DNA of 64,000 nucleotides from contig OZ022243.1 in the NCBI GenBank assembly GCA_963978895.1, forward strand, positions 6,552,182-6,616,181. The letters run 5' to 3'. The stretch is from Erpobdella octoculata (lineage: Eukaryota; Annelida; Clitellata; Hirudinida; Erpobdellidae). Positions 12,700 through 25,460 of the stretch are shown piece by piece. The position numbers and the translations under genes were made by a program. Each line of letters begins with the position of its first letter. Positions within the stretch are counted from its first letter, which is position 1. The notes under the pieces were generated by a model, which made no database searches, was not told the origin of the DNA, and saw only the letters and a program-made list of their open reading frames with translations.

Positions 12700-14075
12700 A
12701 CATTTTATAGCAATTTCTTTAAAACGTATCGTGTATATCATAGTATAAACAACACAAATATTAAAATTGCACAACCTCTATTTATCTACCAAGAGACACC
12801 TTCATTTAGATATATTTATTAACTTAAATATTTCTTTTCCAACCTGTCGCTGCGCGGCGGTTTTTTTAAACTGTTTAGATTGTTTTCTCTTCTGTTCACT
12901 ATCTAACCACAGAATTTACATTCATCATTTTTTGTACTCTTAGGTAGTTCAGTCAACAAACCAAACAAAGAAATTTTTTTTTCTATAATTTATTTGCAGT
13001 TTTTTTTACTAATTTTTGTTTATTTGTTTTCAGCTTTTCTTCATTTTTGGTAATTGTTATTGTTTTGTTAATTTAAAAACATTTTTATGTATTTTTTGGA
13101 ATTTAAACGTCTCCAAGAATGATCTGCGCGTTTATTTTTAATTTATATGGTCAAATCTAAAGTTGTTTTTTAAGTAAATGTAATGTTAATTACCAATTTT
13201 TATAAATCAAATTAAACGCAAACTGTTAACAATTGAAGCAAATGTGAAAAAAAAAGGTTTTGTATTTCAATGACCGAAGTTAAAAAATAAACTTAATTTA
13301 AGCAATACTGTGTTGTTTTGCTATTAAATTACATTCCATACCAGAAACAAATAAATGTGTTCATATTCTTCCATTTTGATCAATGGTTCATTAATAAATC
13401 GTAGTCTTTCCTGCAAATTCCTTGGAGTCATAATTAACGAACATACAACTGGGATACTTACCTCCTAAAACGTCAACGCATTCCATATTTAGTAAAAACA
13501 TTGTATTGAACATTTATCAAATACAAATGTTACAGATAGGCATGTTCATGTACATTCTATTACCAAGCTTATTTGAGAATTGCTTTACATAATCTTTTAA
13601 CATCCATAACTCTAATTTACGAACAATAAAAAATAATTGACCAGAACTTGTTCACACAACTACTAGATTGTTTTCCATAAAATGTTTAGGTTCTCAAAAA
13701 TCTTCCACTTTTTCAGTTTCAATAAGATCTTTGAAAACATATTTTTTGTTAAAAAAAAAGACAAGACTCATCTGCTCAACAACAGAATCTTGTTTCTTTT
13801 TTTTCAAAAAAAATATTTTAATTTGTGTTGTTTATTTTAATTTTTTTATTTTAGCAGTCGAGAAAGAAGCGGAGAAATCTTTTTCTTAAAGCTCTTCAAT
13901 TTTTCACACTGTAAATGTTTGTTTTTAATTCATTTTTACTGTTTTTTGTGTGTTTAATGAACCCAATTCAGTATTAAAATAACGTTAAATTGTTATAATT
14001 TAATTTATGTAATTGATTTTATAAAGTAAAAAGTATTTTGAATAAAACAGTTCTTAGAATTTGTACATCCTGAAT
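12700..14075. other. AT-rich stretch, nothing recognised
   Basis: Long T and A runs only; no ORF with recognisable motifs and no repeat partner noted. Confidence 0.35.
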
Positions 14076-14079
14076 AATG

Positions 14080-14334
14080 AGGAGGCAGAGCGGCGGAGCT
14101 ATACCATAGCCTATGAGGATCATCCGAGGCTGGTATAAATTGCTAGCTGCATGGGAGGTCGATTTGCCGGTCCTTGTCCAACTTATTGCACTTCATTAGT
14201 TGGCGGGCTGGAGTGGGTCGAGCCGTGTGACCACGAAATCCTTCTGCTTTCGATGGCTTCCTTGCCTTAAAGCCAACATAAACCCGTCACCAACAACTAA
14301 CTTGTCTTATTGACATATACAGACGTTAAAAAAA

Positions 14335-14384
<50 letters not shown>

Positions 14385-14386
14385 AC
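14080..14386 (+). repeat. RepA, full-length copy with long CA tail
   Basis: Block order: gcggcggagctataccatag, gaggatcatccgaggctggt, ggtcgatttgccggtccttg, tccaacttattgcactt, ttggcgggctggagtg, agccaacataaac, cagacgtta, then (CA)n from about 14336. Other full copies are at 18035-18320, 36346-36630 and 47436-47718. A RepB-like fragment (acacctcttgttatcatgcg) follows immediately. Confidence 0.8.
14336..14386. repeat. (CA)n microsatellite at RepA end
   Basis: About 25 CA units. It coincides with the 3' boundary of RepA, as in the other full copies. Confidence 0.9.
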
Positions 14387-14664
14387 CTCTTGTTATCATG
14401 CGGTAGTTTTTTATCTTTGACTATAACGTTATTCTTCACGTGTGTAAAATTTTTTTCTGTCAAGTTGTGCACAAAAGCAAATTCTTGAAAACGATACAAA
14501 AATCTAGCGGCTTTATTTAAGAGTTGGAGTTGGGCCCCCTCAAGAACTGTCCAATAAGATTGTAGGTGATTGTTTTACCGTAATATAGCTCAACACTTTC
14601 TTGTTTTTAACGCTGTGAATTGACACAATGTGTTTTTTACCAATGCTTTTATTAACTCGTCGGC

Positions 14665-14830
14665 TCTGTTTCTCTGTCTGTCTGTTTCTCTGTCTGTTTC
14701 AAATCTTGCAATCAATTTTTGAGTCACTTCCTGATGATAGATTTTTTTCAAATTTTGCATACATGCTCAAGATAGAAGACAATGCAATATTCAATTATTA
14801 GTTTTACAATAAGTCAATTAATTTAGTTAA
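14665..14830. repeat. RepI copy, first of a close pair
   Basis: tctgtttctctgtctgtctg head, then tcaaatcttgcaatcaattt, cacttcctgatgatag, tgcatacatgctcaagatag. It recurs at 15078-15245 with very few differences. Confidence 0.7.
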
Positions 14831-14832
14831 TT

Positions 14833-14913
14833 TTCTTGAGGATTTTATCGAGGGGTTTCTTGAGGGTTTTCTTGAAGGTTTTCTTGAGGGTTTTCTTGAG
14901 GGTTTTCTTGACC
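14833..14913. repeat. Minisatellite of GGTTTTCTTGAG units
   Basis: Five to six tandem copies of ggttttcttgag (12 bp), becoming irregular at the left edge. Confidence 0.8.
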
Positions 14914-15077
14914 ACAAAACGCTAACCGACTGGCAGACTATTTTACCAAGTTAACACGAACCACACTCACTGACCGCGATTCTCAAGCGTGTACAAAATT
15001 TTCATGAAAATAGTTGAGATATTTAAATTCGATGCTTTTTGATGATATTTTTATTATTATTACCAATGCTCGTCGTC

Positions 15078-15245
15078 TCTGTTTCTCTGTCTGTTTGTTT
15101 GTTTCTCTGTCTGTTTCAAATCTTGCAATCAATTTTTGAGTCACTTCCTGATGATAAATGTTTTCAAATTTTGCATACATGCTCAAAATAGAAGACAATG
15201 CAATATTCAATTATTAGTTTTACAATAAGTCAATTAATTTAGATA
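15078..15245. repeat. RepI copy, second of a close pair
   Basis: Near-identical to 14665-14830. The two lie about 410 bp apart and suggest a recent local duplication. Confidence 0.7.
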
Positions 15246-15249
15246 ATTT

Positions 15250-16780
15250 TAATTAATTTCGATATTTCGATATAATTAAGATATTTCGACTTTAACATAA
15301 AATAAAAGAGTAATATAAGAAAAAATTGATTGCAAAATTTGTGTTTTAATTACATATAAGAGCATTGGTTTTAAAAATTCGTTTTTAATTTACTTGTTCT
15401 AATTTTAACTTCTAAATTGCGCACTGTAAATATCCTAATATTAAGATATTAAATATTTATTTAATATCTACTATCAGGAAGACAATTCTTTTACTTAGAA
15501 ACAAAAAGGTTTAGTTCAAAAAGTTTTATTACGTAAACTTAAATATTAATTCTGGGTTTTTAGTTTGTTTGTGTATAAGCGTTGTTTTAAAAAAAAAAAA
15601 TTTTTATAATTTTTTATTTGTGCTTGTCAAAGAGTTTTGTCTAAAATTATTTTTATCACCGGGTTTCACATTGTTTACTTCAAAATTTTGTTTTTTTTTT
15701 CAAAACTACGACATTGCTATGAGATGTATTATTTGTTTATTGTTTTAAAACACTTACGTTTTTCATTTAGCAAAGTAGTTTGAAAGCGCATTTACCTTAA
15801 TGGAAATGCGCTATACAAGTTTGTTTGATTGATTTAAACGCAGCGAGCCGCTGTGTACAACTTTGAAAAATGAATACAAACAATAAACAAAAAATAATAT
15901 AAAAAAAACAAATAAAAAATGATAAAAAATCTTTTTTTTAGAAATGATAAATACTGATAAAAACAAAAAAATATCAAAACAGAACATGTGAAACATAAAA
16001 ATACTTTATACAATTATAAAAACATCTCTTTCAAATAATAATTCAAGAACTAAAAATAATCATTCTGAAAGCGTATTAACGGCTGTGGTTGTTTATAATG
16101 GAAAAGATTATTAACTTTGATCTAGTTTATTTTATAGATTAAAGTATTATGTTATTATAGGATGTTAAAATGATTTAACTGAAAAATGATTACTGAAGAT
16201 GTACTTTGTGTAGTTATATATTTGAAAAATGCATGATATCATGTTACAAATTTATTGAAGACTTTTTTCAATATTTATTTGAAAGTGTTTTATGATTTCC
16301 ATATCCACATACTTAACATATGAAGTATTCAAAAATGTGTGGTCAATTTTTAACATATTTATAGACTTATCATTCTGATTTGCTAAACCATAAGCGGCCG
16401 AATTAAAAAACAAAAAAGATTAGTTAAAAACAAAATTTTCACTGTTCAGTTGTTTTAAAACTTTAATTCATAATATTTTCGATCTTACAATCAATCTGAA
16501 AATACAATTTAATACACTGAAAGTTTGTTTTAATGGTTGATAGGAAATATTTTGTTCAAGCCTCACAAAATTACTAACGCATTCCTTGAGCAAACAAGTA
16601 AACACGGTAAATTTGGATGACTTAAAAATGAAAAGAAATACTTCTAAAAACATTTAATAGAATGTTTTGACGAATTTTATTATTACGTTATTGTCAATCC
16701 TATACGAAGTTGTTAAATTAGTTTATTGAAAGATATTATAATAAAGCTTTTATATTCCGTAGTTTGGATTCAAAAACCAC
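15250..16780. other. AT-rich stretch with small hairpin
   Basis: At 15783-15812 gcgcatttaccttaatggaaatgcgc forms a hairpin followed by tatacaagtttgtttgattg, a tail style also seen at 21812-21840. No gene seen. Confidence 0.35.
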
Positions 16781-16807
16781 GCCAAATCGTTTGTTTCAAT
16801 TGCTTTC

Positions 16808-16969
16808 TCACTTGATTGCTGACCACAGCAAGCAATCTTCACAAGCTTGTCCATAAATCTCGTTGTCACCCAAACCCTTCATGAAACGCTGAGGAGGTTC
16901 CCTAAGTTTGTCTTTCTTACCCTTATCACTTAAACTCAATTTTTCCAGTTCATCTCTTAGCTCACTCAT
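16808..16969 (-). pseudogene. LTR-retrotransposon gag start, truncated
   Basis: An ATG at 16969 opens a 53-codon frame (MSELRDELEKLSLSDKGKKD, REPPQRFMKGLGDNE, EDCLLWSAIK) that stops at 16808. It lies 28 bases after a candidate primer-binding site and the edge of an LTR on the same strand, the normal place for gag to begin. A neighbouring frame continues EKAIETNDLAWFL beyond the stop, so an indel has probably broken the gene. No pol sequence is found downstream. Confidence 0.55.
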
Positions 16970-16996
16970 CAAGAGCACATCTGATGCCTTTAAATT

Positions 16997-17011
16997 CCAC
17001 TTCTGACACCA
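16997..17011 (-). promoter_or_regulatory. Candidate tRNA primer-binding site of the LTR element
   Basis: On the minus strand this reads TGGTGTCAGAAGTGG. It follows a possible LTR end (...CGTAACA, boundary about 17014) after a short CT spacer. A TGG start just downstream of an LTR is the hallmark of a minus-strand primer site. I do not assign the tRNA. The outer LTR boundary was not found. Confidence 0.5.
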
Positions 17012-17013
17012 AG

Positions 17014-17800
17014 TGTTACGATGTCGCCAATCGTATACGGGATTTTTGGAATAGTTTTGTGGTTTATAGAAAGATAATGAAATACATATATGTGTCTTTT
17101 TCTATTTTAAAATATTTTTTTTATTTTGTCAGGTCGAGATGTAGGTGATCGATAAATAAATCATTGATAAAAATATATCAATATAATAGCGACGGGTATA
17201 GGAATTTCTGGTGGGAGGATGATCTAACCAAAACTTGAAATAACAAATTTTTTACAAGTTACGAAACAAACAGTTTGCACAAAGACAAAAAAAGACACAA
17301 TTCAAAACAAAGGTCAAATTTCTAGAATAAAAAATCTACAGTGCAAAATTAGGACGCCTATTTTTGCTGGCTGCTAATTTATAAATAACATTATCTGTTT
17401 CTAAAGGCAATGCTTTATAGATATACAATAATGTTAGGCCAGTTAAACGCTCATCTGTGGTTCTGTTCAGGGGAGCAACGAGAAAGAAATGCTGGAGGTG
17501 CTGAAGTTTGGGTAAAAAAAGCCCGCTGCAGGTAAAAAAATTGTTTGACTATCTTCAGTTTGAAGTTTTTTTTGAATCTTTAATAATATATATTAATGAG
17601 AGAAAAAGGAGCAAAAGCCCGCTTAGTTGCGCCACTAGCAATGAGCTTTTTAATATCTTCATGGCATTGGAGCTCCTTTCGGCTATATATGTAGTAATGG
17701 AATTCCCATGCCGGCATGCACTCTCGTTTTACAGTAAACTAGCGAGAGGTTCATTTTTTAGCATATAAAATGTTTTTTAGTAATCTGGTGGGGACGAGGG
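17014..17800. other. Possible LTR remnant and unassigned sequence
   Basis: It starts tgttacgatgtcgcca. A similar tgttacgacattgcca occurs at 22871 and may be a second relic of the LTR end. A plus-strand frame at 17508-17768 has no recognisable domain. Confidence 0.3.
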
Positions 17801-18034
17801 GATGCATCCCCCACCCCCTGGATCCGTCGGTGCAATATAAATAAGTTTAATATTTAGTTGAAATTTAATTTTTTTTAGAAAATAATATAATGTGTTAAAA
17901 TATAAATATATTTTCATTACTTAAAACAAAATTAAGAAGTCTAAAACTTTTATTAAATTGTTTAATCATAGTAATTTATTAACAAAATACAACAGCATTA
18001 TTATTTTACATAAATTACAATACAAATTAATAGA

Positions 18035-18320
18035 GTGTGTGTGTGTGGTTTGTTTAACGTCTGTATCTGTCAATAAGACATTTTAGACGGTATGTATGTT
18101 TGAGTGTTTGGTGACGTGTTTATGTTGGCTTTGAGACAGGGAGGCCACCGAAAGCACAAGGCTTTTGTGGGCACATGGCTCGACTCACTCCAGCCCGCCA
18201 ACTAATAAGTGTAAGAAGTTGGACAAGGACCGGCAAATCGACTTCCCAAGCAGCTAACAATTTAACCAGCCTCGGATGATCCTCATAGGCTATGGTATCG
18301 CTCCACCGCTTTCCTCCTAC
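18035..18320 (-). repeat. RepA, full-length copy
   Basis: Starts with gtgtgtgtgtgtggtttgtt and runs through tgttggctttgagacaggga, ggacaaggaccggcaaatcg and ggctatggtatcgctcc. A RepB copy follows directly. Confidence 0.8.
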
Positions 18321-18327
18321 CTCCGAG

Positions 18328-18425
18328 TGACGCAAAGGAAAACCATTTAAACTTTTGTTGCTATCAAACAAGAAGTGTCTCAAAATGATATAAAAGCTGC
18401 CTTAGAGTTTTGAATTAATTTACTG
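18328..18425 (+). repeat. RepB copy abutting RepA
   Basis: gtgacgcaaaggaaaaccat, ttgttgctatcaaacaagaa, gtgtctcaaaatgatataaa. RepA-RepB adjacency recurs at 43386-43650 in the same arrangement. Confidence 0.65.
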
Positions 18426-18434
18426 TTTAAACAG

Positions 18435-19010
18435 ATTTAGACAACGTGTTACAGGTGGAGTTGATCAAAGAAATCAACAATTTCATCCATAAACAACTCT
18501 CTTTTTTAACTACCTTCAACTTCTACATTCCACGGCGCTAAAGTTGCGCTCTATTGTAGCTGTGTCTGGTTTTGCTTACCTGGTGTGATAACTATAAAGA
18601 CAAGAATAATAAAATTAATCAATGTAGAGCAGGTAATAAAGCAAGGTGTCGGAAGTTCTGATAATTCACCTTCTCAAGAAACTACAAGTACTGTTATCTA
18701 CAATAACAAACACTCTCGCAACGATCACAGCATCAGCTAATCAATCGGATGGAATACTCTTGATATTAACCATCATTTCCACTTCTAAAATAATGGCAGT
18801 TGTTGATGTCTGCTATTTTTTGTACACCAAATAAATTCAATTCATTTGACATTAAAATAAATAGGCTTCTTTCTAAATAAAACCATTGTTTAACATGCAT
18901 TCACAACAAATTGCTATTAAAATTATAAACTAATAAAAACGGAATGAAGTAATTATTTTATACAAAACAAATATGATAGTTGAATATTTTATATCTGTGT
19001 TTGCTTTCTT
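18435..19010 (+). repeat. RepF copy 2
   Basis: The longest copy: ttacaggtggagttgatcaa, tggttttgcttacctggtgt, ttctcaagaaactacaagta, aaataatggcagttgttgat. Same order as 9648-9990 (reverse strand) and 43875-44300. A plus-strand frame at 18646-18834 gives a Thr-rich then hydrophobic peptide, but it is not intact relative to the other copies. Confidence 0.55.
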
Positions 19011-19544
19011 GCTAAAGCCATAAGTTAAAAGACATTGATTACTAAAAAAAAAGAAAACTTCCGTTATCTAATCAAGCTGAAACGTTATTGGGTTTATTGT
19101 CGACATGAACTTCCCATTTTATCATTTTTTCAGATTGATTAGACTGAAATTAAATATTTTAAAAAAATTACAAAAGTTAACGGGTTTTTAAATCAATAAT
19201 TTTGTTGTGGAAAATTAATCAGCAGTATTTTTTTAATTTAAAAAAAAAACAATTTATAATTCTTCAAGTTAAAAATTCTCAGTAAAAATTCTTTCTGAAC
19301 TTATCTTAACATTTTTATCCTCACATACTTCACATATACGTGTTAATTTTTTTTTAAATGGGCTTGCTCATCATAATCAAAAAATGACTCAAAAAATCAG
19401 AAGCTGTCGCTTGATAAATAGTTTCAGATGGGTTTGTTTCAATAGTAGACATAGGAATCGAAATTTAAAATAGAGTACATTTGGCTGTTTGAAAAATCAA
19501 TTTTTTTTTCAAAAAGTTTAAGATTCTTGTCTACGCAATTTTTC

Positions 19545-19635
19545 AAAAAGAACTGCAGCACAACGGTTGACGCAGAATAGAAATATTTAAGCTTTAGCTG
19601 CCATCAAGCAAGAGGTGTTTTTCAAGATACAAGCA
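19545..19635 (+). repeat. RepB copy
   Basis: gcagcacaacggttgacgca, tatttaagctttagctgcca, tcaagcaagaggtgttt. Confidence 0.6.
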
Positions 19636-19639
19636 CAAT

Positions 19640-22600
19640 CGTATCCACGGTTTTTAATCCTTTAGATTAACTTCACAGTGTTTGCTTGCTTGAATGAACC
19701 ATACGTTGGGACTTTTCACCAATAACACATCTTCAATGATGTCAATGATTTTATAGATAATTTCACTTCTACTACTTTTCCTATTTTAAATAATTTATTT
19801 TCATTTAAAACTACAAGATTTAGAATCTCTTTTAAAACAGCTCCTTAGATTGACCACGAATGTTTTAATATGGAGCAATTGGGTTGTCATGTATGAATTT
19901 TTTTTACGAGATCCAACAACAACAGCTATAATGATCTGTGTATGAGAATTATACTTTGTTAAATAATTAATTTGTTTTTGCCGTTTATTTCATTTCATGC
20001 CATTTATTTATTTTTTTAAAAACAATTTTGTTAAAATTGAATAAACGTTTAGTTTTCAAAGAGAATATTTTCTTAATTCATAAACAAAAATTAATTATAG
20101 AAAAAAAATGTTTAGTTACATATTTTTAAGCAATTTCGTAGAGTTTATAAATAAAATACTTTCAGCTTATATCACCCGTATGCTTAAATTAACTCATTAT
20201 TACGAAACGCAAGCTAGGGATCCAGATGCTAGAAATATAACAGTTTTGCCGTTTTTTGTACGTTATTTAGTTTAAATATTAGTTTGTATTTAGATAGCAT
20301 AGTTTCAACCAGTGAAAAGTATAAATTAAAGCTATAAAGCATTCGTGTTTTTATTGGCTAACGTATAAAAAATGATAAAATACAAACATGAATTCCGTGA
20401 TTTGTTTGGAAAGAAACATTTATTTTTGTGTCAGAAGCGTCTTCAACCTAACAAGTGAGTTAATTTTCTGAACCTTAATAGAATATTTATGCAGCCAGTT
20501 GATATAGCTACAGCAACTACCTCTGCCATAACAAAAACCCCGACTTCTACTAGTGCGGCGGAGCATTGAATTCAAAAAAAAGTTGATTTTGTAGAACCAC
20601 TACAATTGCCTTAAAACCATTTATATAATATCAGTTTGTCAAAATTACAAACTTATTTTTGGCGTTGTTTAAAGAACCCGAGCATTTTATGTTGAATTTT
20701 CGCATTTTATTGAGGTTACCCAAATTTTAATTGTTTTTGTTTTAATTTTGATAGCATGAATAAACTTCAAAGTTCATTGAGCCTAAAGATTGTTGTAATT
20801 GTTTTCATAAACGCAATTATTCATCAGTTCAAAACACCTCTCGCTTGTGTCACTTTTCTGTTTAATTAACTTTGCTTTGAGACCAACGGCGTTGCGGTGT
20901 TCACCAGTTCGTTCACAAACAACATTTATTCGTGTAAGGAATGTCATTGAAAAAAAACCTAAGTTTTATTTTCAAATTTGATTACAGGATATAAATAAAA
21001 GAACAAATTAATTTCAGTTGCTAGGATTTTCATCAACTGTGAAATGTATTGTTCTCTAGAAATTACAATCATGTTTTTTTCTGGTTGGATAAAACTGTAA
21101 AAGCTAAAATTTTACTGAATAGTAAAATAATTACAGCTTTTTTAACAGTTGTGACTTGAAAATAAAGATAAAATTACAGACAAATCTGAAAGAAAATTTC
21201 TAATCAGATGTATTGTCCTCTCTGACATGCTACTTTTTTATTTCTTTAAAAAAAAATAAATTGAAACAGGCTTTTTGAAAAAAATAGTTTTCAATAACTT
21301 TATAATGTAATGAAAAAGTAAAACTGATAATGCAAATATTTTATTAAAACATTTCAACGTTATCAATAGATGAATACAAAGGAATTAGACCTATCGCTTC
21401 TGTACATGAACGAACTTTATTTGTTTTCTGTTGGAACTGATTTGTAACTGTTAGAAATATAATAAAAATACCAAACGACAATTAACCATTTAACGTTTTC
21501 ATGGCGCTAGTCTATTGGTTTAATTTACAACGGTCTACAAGATCTCACACTCATAACGTTATAACTAAAATAGTATGTTGTACAATAATTAGTACCCGTT
21601 CAAAACCATTCTATGTTTTTATCATTACTTTTGTGTTTTTGATTCGTTTTGTTTTAATGAATATTCAGACAATTTTTCATTTCAAAGTTTGCATTTTGTT
21701 GCTATATCTTTTCTCACTATGTCTGTATCTCTCATTAATTTGCCAACGACTAAAAACTTTCCTTTTCAGTCAAATTGTAGCCGAACCCTTTTGAACGCCT
21801 AGTCGAAAAAAGCGCTATATAAAGTGGAGTTGATTGATTGACTGATATAAAATAAACGTATAAAATTTCTATATATTGTTTTACTATTAATAAAATACAA
21901 TTGTAAAACACAAAAAATATTTCTTTTTTTAGTGCATTTGAAGTTAAAGTTCATTTTTATGTAGTTCTATTTTACTATTTTTAGACCTCAGGCAAAATGG
22001 ATAAAAGTTACATAAATTGACCTAAGATTTTTCATATTAGGAAACTGCAGAATAAATTTGTAGAAATCTTGGCAGATAATACCCGTAGGTTTTAATATAA
22101 GTAAGATACAAATTTTGAAGGACAGCAGTATTATGTTGGTTCAAGTTTACAAATTATGTAAACAACGTGATAGATGACATTAGCATTAATATTATTTTTT
22201 TTTATTGAGGCATGTTCCCTAGAAATGTATACAATTATTTTTTAAATGTTCCTTGTTATAAGTCATTTATGAACCTATTTATCCTCATTTCTTTTTTTTA
22301 TACATTTTCAGAACCTTGAATTAGTTTTCCAAAAAAGAAAACAAATAGTTTTTACGAAAGACCTGAAATATAAAAAAAAAACATCAGACGACGATCAAGT
22401 AAAATTAATTTTAAACTGGAATGCAGGAGTTAATAAACAATAAACAAAAAACTTTCTAACAACAGAAGTAAACAACAATATGCGTTTATTTTTAATTTGC
22501 TTTATTTGCAAGACACCTTTTGCAATTGATATTCGAAAACTTAAATTACTGAGATATGAGGAAATTAATGAGCGGTGGTCAATCAATATCTTAAACTGCA

Positions 22601-23470
22601 AAATTGTTTCTTTGAGAACTACTTGTAAACTGGTTTATTTTGCATTTTATCGGTTCAAACAACTGAAAAAATGTACTAAAAAAATGCCTAATTAAATAAT
22701 TCTAGTTTTATTTGGGCTCAAATTCAAATTATGATTTTGTTATCATTTTATTTATACTTTTGTATTGGAACTATTTAACATTTCTAATTATGATAGAATA
22801 CTTTCCAGTTTCTTGGTGCGGTAATTCAAATGTTCATCTTGTAACACTTGAAATGTACAATGATTGATATTGTTACGACATTGCCAAACGTAAAAGTGGT
22901 TTTTAAAATGATTCTAGAAGTTATTATACAATAATAAACATTTAACGTCTTTTAATCTTTGCAATTACAACGTTTACACTGAAATAGTTACTATAAAGAG
23001 ATATAAATAACATCAAAAATTGTTTATTCGAATTCAATTATTAAACGTTAAAATAGCATCATGCATATATAATTAAACATTAAAAATGTGAAACATTAAA
23101 ACAAAATAAAGTCAATCTTATACAAAAAATAATTGAAATTTTGTAAAAATGAAGAAGTAAAACAATTTAATGATAATGATGCACGTAACTTTTTTCATGC
23201 TGCTGTCATTGAAATTCTTCAAAATTCATCAATGTATCTGTGTGACTTATATATTCGTTGTAATTTGAAAACATTATTATGTTTGCATCCATCAAGTAAT
23301 AATACATCAGTGTTGTGCGTCATAAATCATAAATAGTGATACATTTAAACTACATTAGAAAAATGTAGTTTAATCTGCACAATATGGTTCAGTTATTCAA
23401 GTAAAATATGTTGATTGCAATTTGCTGCATGTGCCAACAAAATGTTGGATTATTAAATGATTTTAGCGGC
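19640..23470. other. AT-rich stretch, no gene recognised
   Basis: Holds a repeat segment at 21925-22045 (partner of 8130-8260) and a tail-like gcgctatataaagtggagtt plus gattgattg at 21812-21840. ORFs at 21501-21794 and 22480-22695 show no domain features. Confidence 0.35.
21925..22045. repeat. Dispersed repeat, partner of 8130-8260
   Basis: tttttatgtagttctatttt, acctcaggcaaaatgg and tacataaattgacctaag align with the 8.1-kb copy. Confidence 0.5.
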
Positions 23471-23476
23471 ATTTTT

Positions 23477-23602
23477 TGAATGAATGAATGAATGAATGAA
23501 TGAACGAACGAACGAACGAACGAACGAACGAACGAACGAACGAACGAACGAACGAACGAACGAATGAATTAATGAATGAATGAATGAATGAATGAATGAA
23601 TA
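23477..23602. repeat. (GAAT)n(GAAC)n(GAAT)n microsatellite
   Basis: About 125 bp. A core of gaac tetramers is flanked on both sides by gaat tetramers, as if a C variant spread within the array. Confidence 0.95.
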
Positions 23603-24299
23603 ATCGTATCAGGGTTTGATTTTTATAAAACGTTGCGTTTTTTTATCACTGGTGAAATTTTCCTTAAAGAAACAACTTAACGTAACAAAACCACAGAATA
23701 ACATTGCTGATTCATTTACAAACGTTAGCTTTAAATTGTTAAATTGTACATTTCCTTGTCGTCACTTTGTTGTTTTACGTGGTTAGCAATCATTGTTTGT
23801 TATTTTACAATTCTATATTGATTCAAAAGTTTCTTATACGTTCAATCCTCACGCACTTTACATATAAGTATTTAGGAAACTGTGGATAAGATTTTAAATT
23901 ATTATTTGCCAAATAACAAATTTTAAAATCTTTAAAAAAAAAGCCAAAGTCTTCCCAGTTTACTGGTTTCTTTGTTTTGTTGGCAAGACACAATCACGTT
24001 TAACATCGCAGGATTTCAAATATTTTTTCTAGTAATTTGTTATGTTGATTTTTGTTTTTTAAACAAACTGTTTAGTATATTAAAAAATAAGCAGCTAAAA
24101 ACTTTGGTTTAATAAGTAATACTAGAAAATAGGATTAGTGTCATCTATAGCAAATGGCGACTCTATCGTTTTTCGCCCAGCGTTTTACTAAACAACTTTT
24201 TCAAGCAGACGTGTGTTCTGTATTGTACACAACAATCTGTATTTAAAAAAAAAACTTTATTCATCTCATCCATAACCATCATATAACATTATTTGTTAG

Positions 24300-24435
24300 G
24301 CAATAATGCAGCACGACGGATAACGCAAATTAAAAATATTTAAGCTTTTGCTGCCGTCAAACAAGAGGTGTCCAAATTAATATAAACTGAATATGTTTTA
24401 GAGTTTTGAAATAATTTCTCATCTGATTTGCCGAC
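24300..24435 (+). repeat. RepB copy, long form
   Basis: gcagcacgacggataacgca, tatttaagcttttgctgccg, tcaaacaagaggtgtccaa, then gagttttgaaataatttctc. Confidence 0.65.
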
Positions 24436-25381
24436 AAAATGTACCTGCGTTTGATTGTGTCTAGAATTGTCAGTTTCAAGTTAAAGCTGATAATTCCGTG
24501 TCGTCGCGTTATTATTTAGAATCGAGTAAATCATTTGTATCTACAAAACTAATTAATCAAAAAAAAATAAATCTAGCAAGAATTTGTATTGCTACTTTTT
24601 AAATGCAAATTTTTTGTGTTTTAATTCGCTTAACAATTATCTGGTTCATTAAGAAGCCTAAATGAAATCTGGCATAATTAATTACACAATTATAATTTTA
24701 TTGAACAATTATAATACAGACTGTTTAATCAAATTTAGATTGTTGTTTTCATACACAAAGTGTTAATTTATTTGAGAATCAGTGTTGATTTGATAACTAG
24801 TATCTTTTTCTTTAAATAAAACAAAAAATATGTGTTTACTGTTACAAAAACCCAAGTAAAGCATTGTTGAATCAATACTAAACGTTATTTTTAAGCTGCT
24901 AAAATTGATAGTTTCATTTTGTCAGATTATTGTTTTGCATCGTGTGAGTTTTTGTTTTTTAAAATTACCAATAATTAGCAGTTTAACGATTGCAGTCATT
25001 TTGGTTTATTGTTAGTATAAACAGAAAATTTCTATTAAATGGGCTCAATCTCATCTTCCAGGGTTTTTTTTTAATTTAATGTTTTAAACATTCTAAATAC
25101 ATTTGAATAAATAATTTTGATTTTGTTATTCTAATTTAAGCCACTTGTTTTAGCATGCTTCCAAAATCCAATTTGAAAAAAACTCATTTAAACATTATTT
25201 AATCGGTGGTAAGTTGCATGAACTTATTTAAATAACGAAATGCAAACCAGCTAATTTCCAATTTTTTTGAAATGCTACACTGTCCGAACTAGATGGCATC
25301 AGTAGTGTTCTAATGAAGAGTTAACATACAAACCCTTTATCAACTCAAAATACCGTTTAATTTTACTTTTTTTTATCTGAT

Positions 25382-25460
25382 TGATTAACATCTGTATCTG
25401 TCTGAGATAATTTAGACGGAATGTATGTTTGAGTATCCTGTGATGTTTTTATGTATGTGC
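25382..25460 (-). repeat. RepA 3' fragment
   Basis: taacatctgtatctgtctga, tttagacggaatgtatgttt, gagtatcctgtgatg: only the CA-proximal end of RepA, in reverse. Confidence 0.6.

Noticed and set aside
12412..12774. Phe/Leu/Cys-rich minus-strand ORFs that look like membrane proteins
   Set aside because: By-product of the AAACAAAACAAATGAATA minisatellite.
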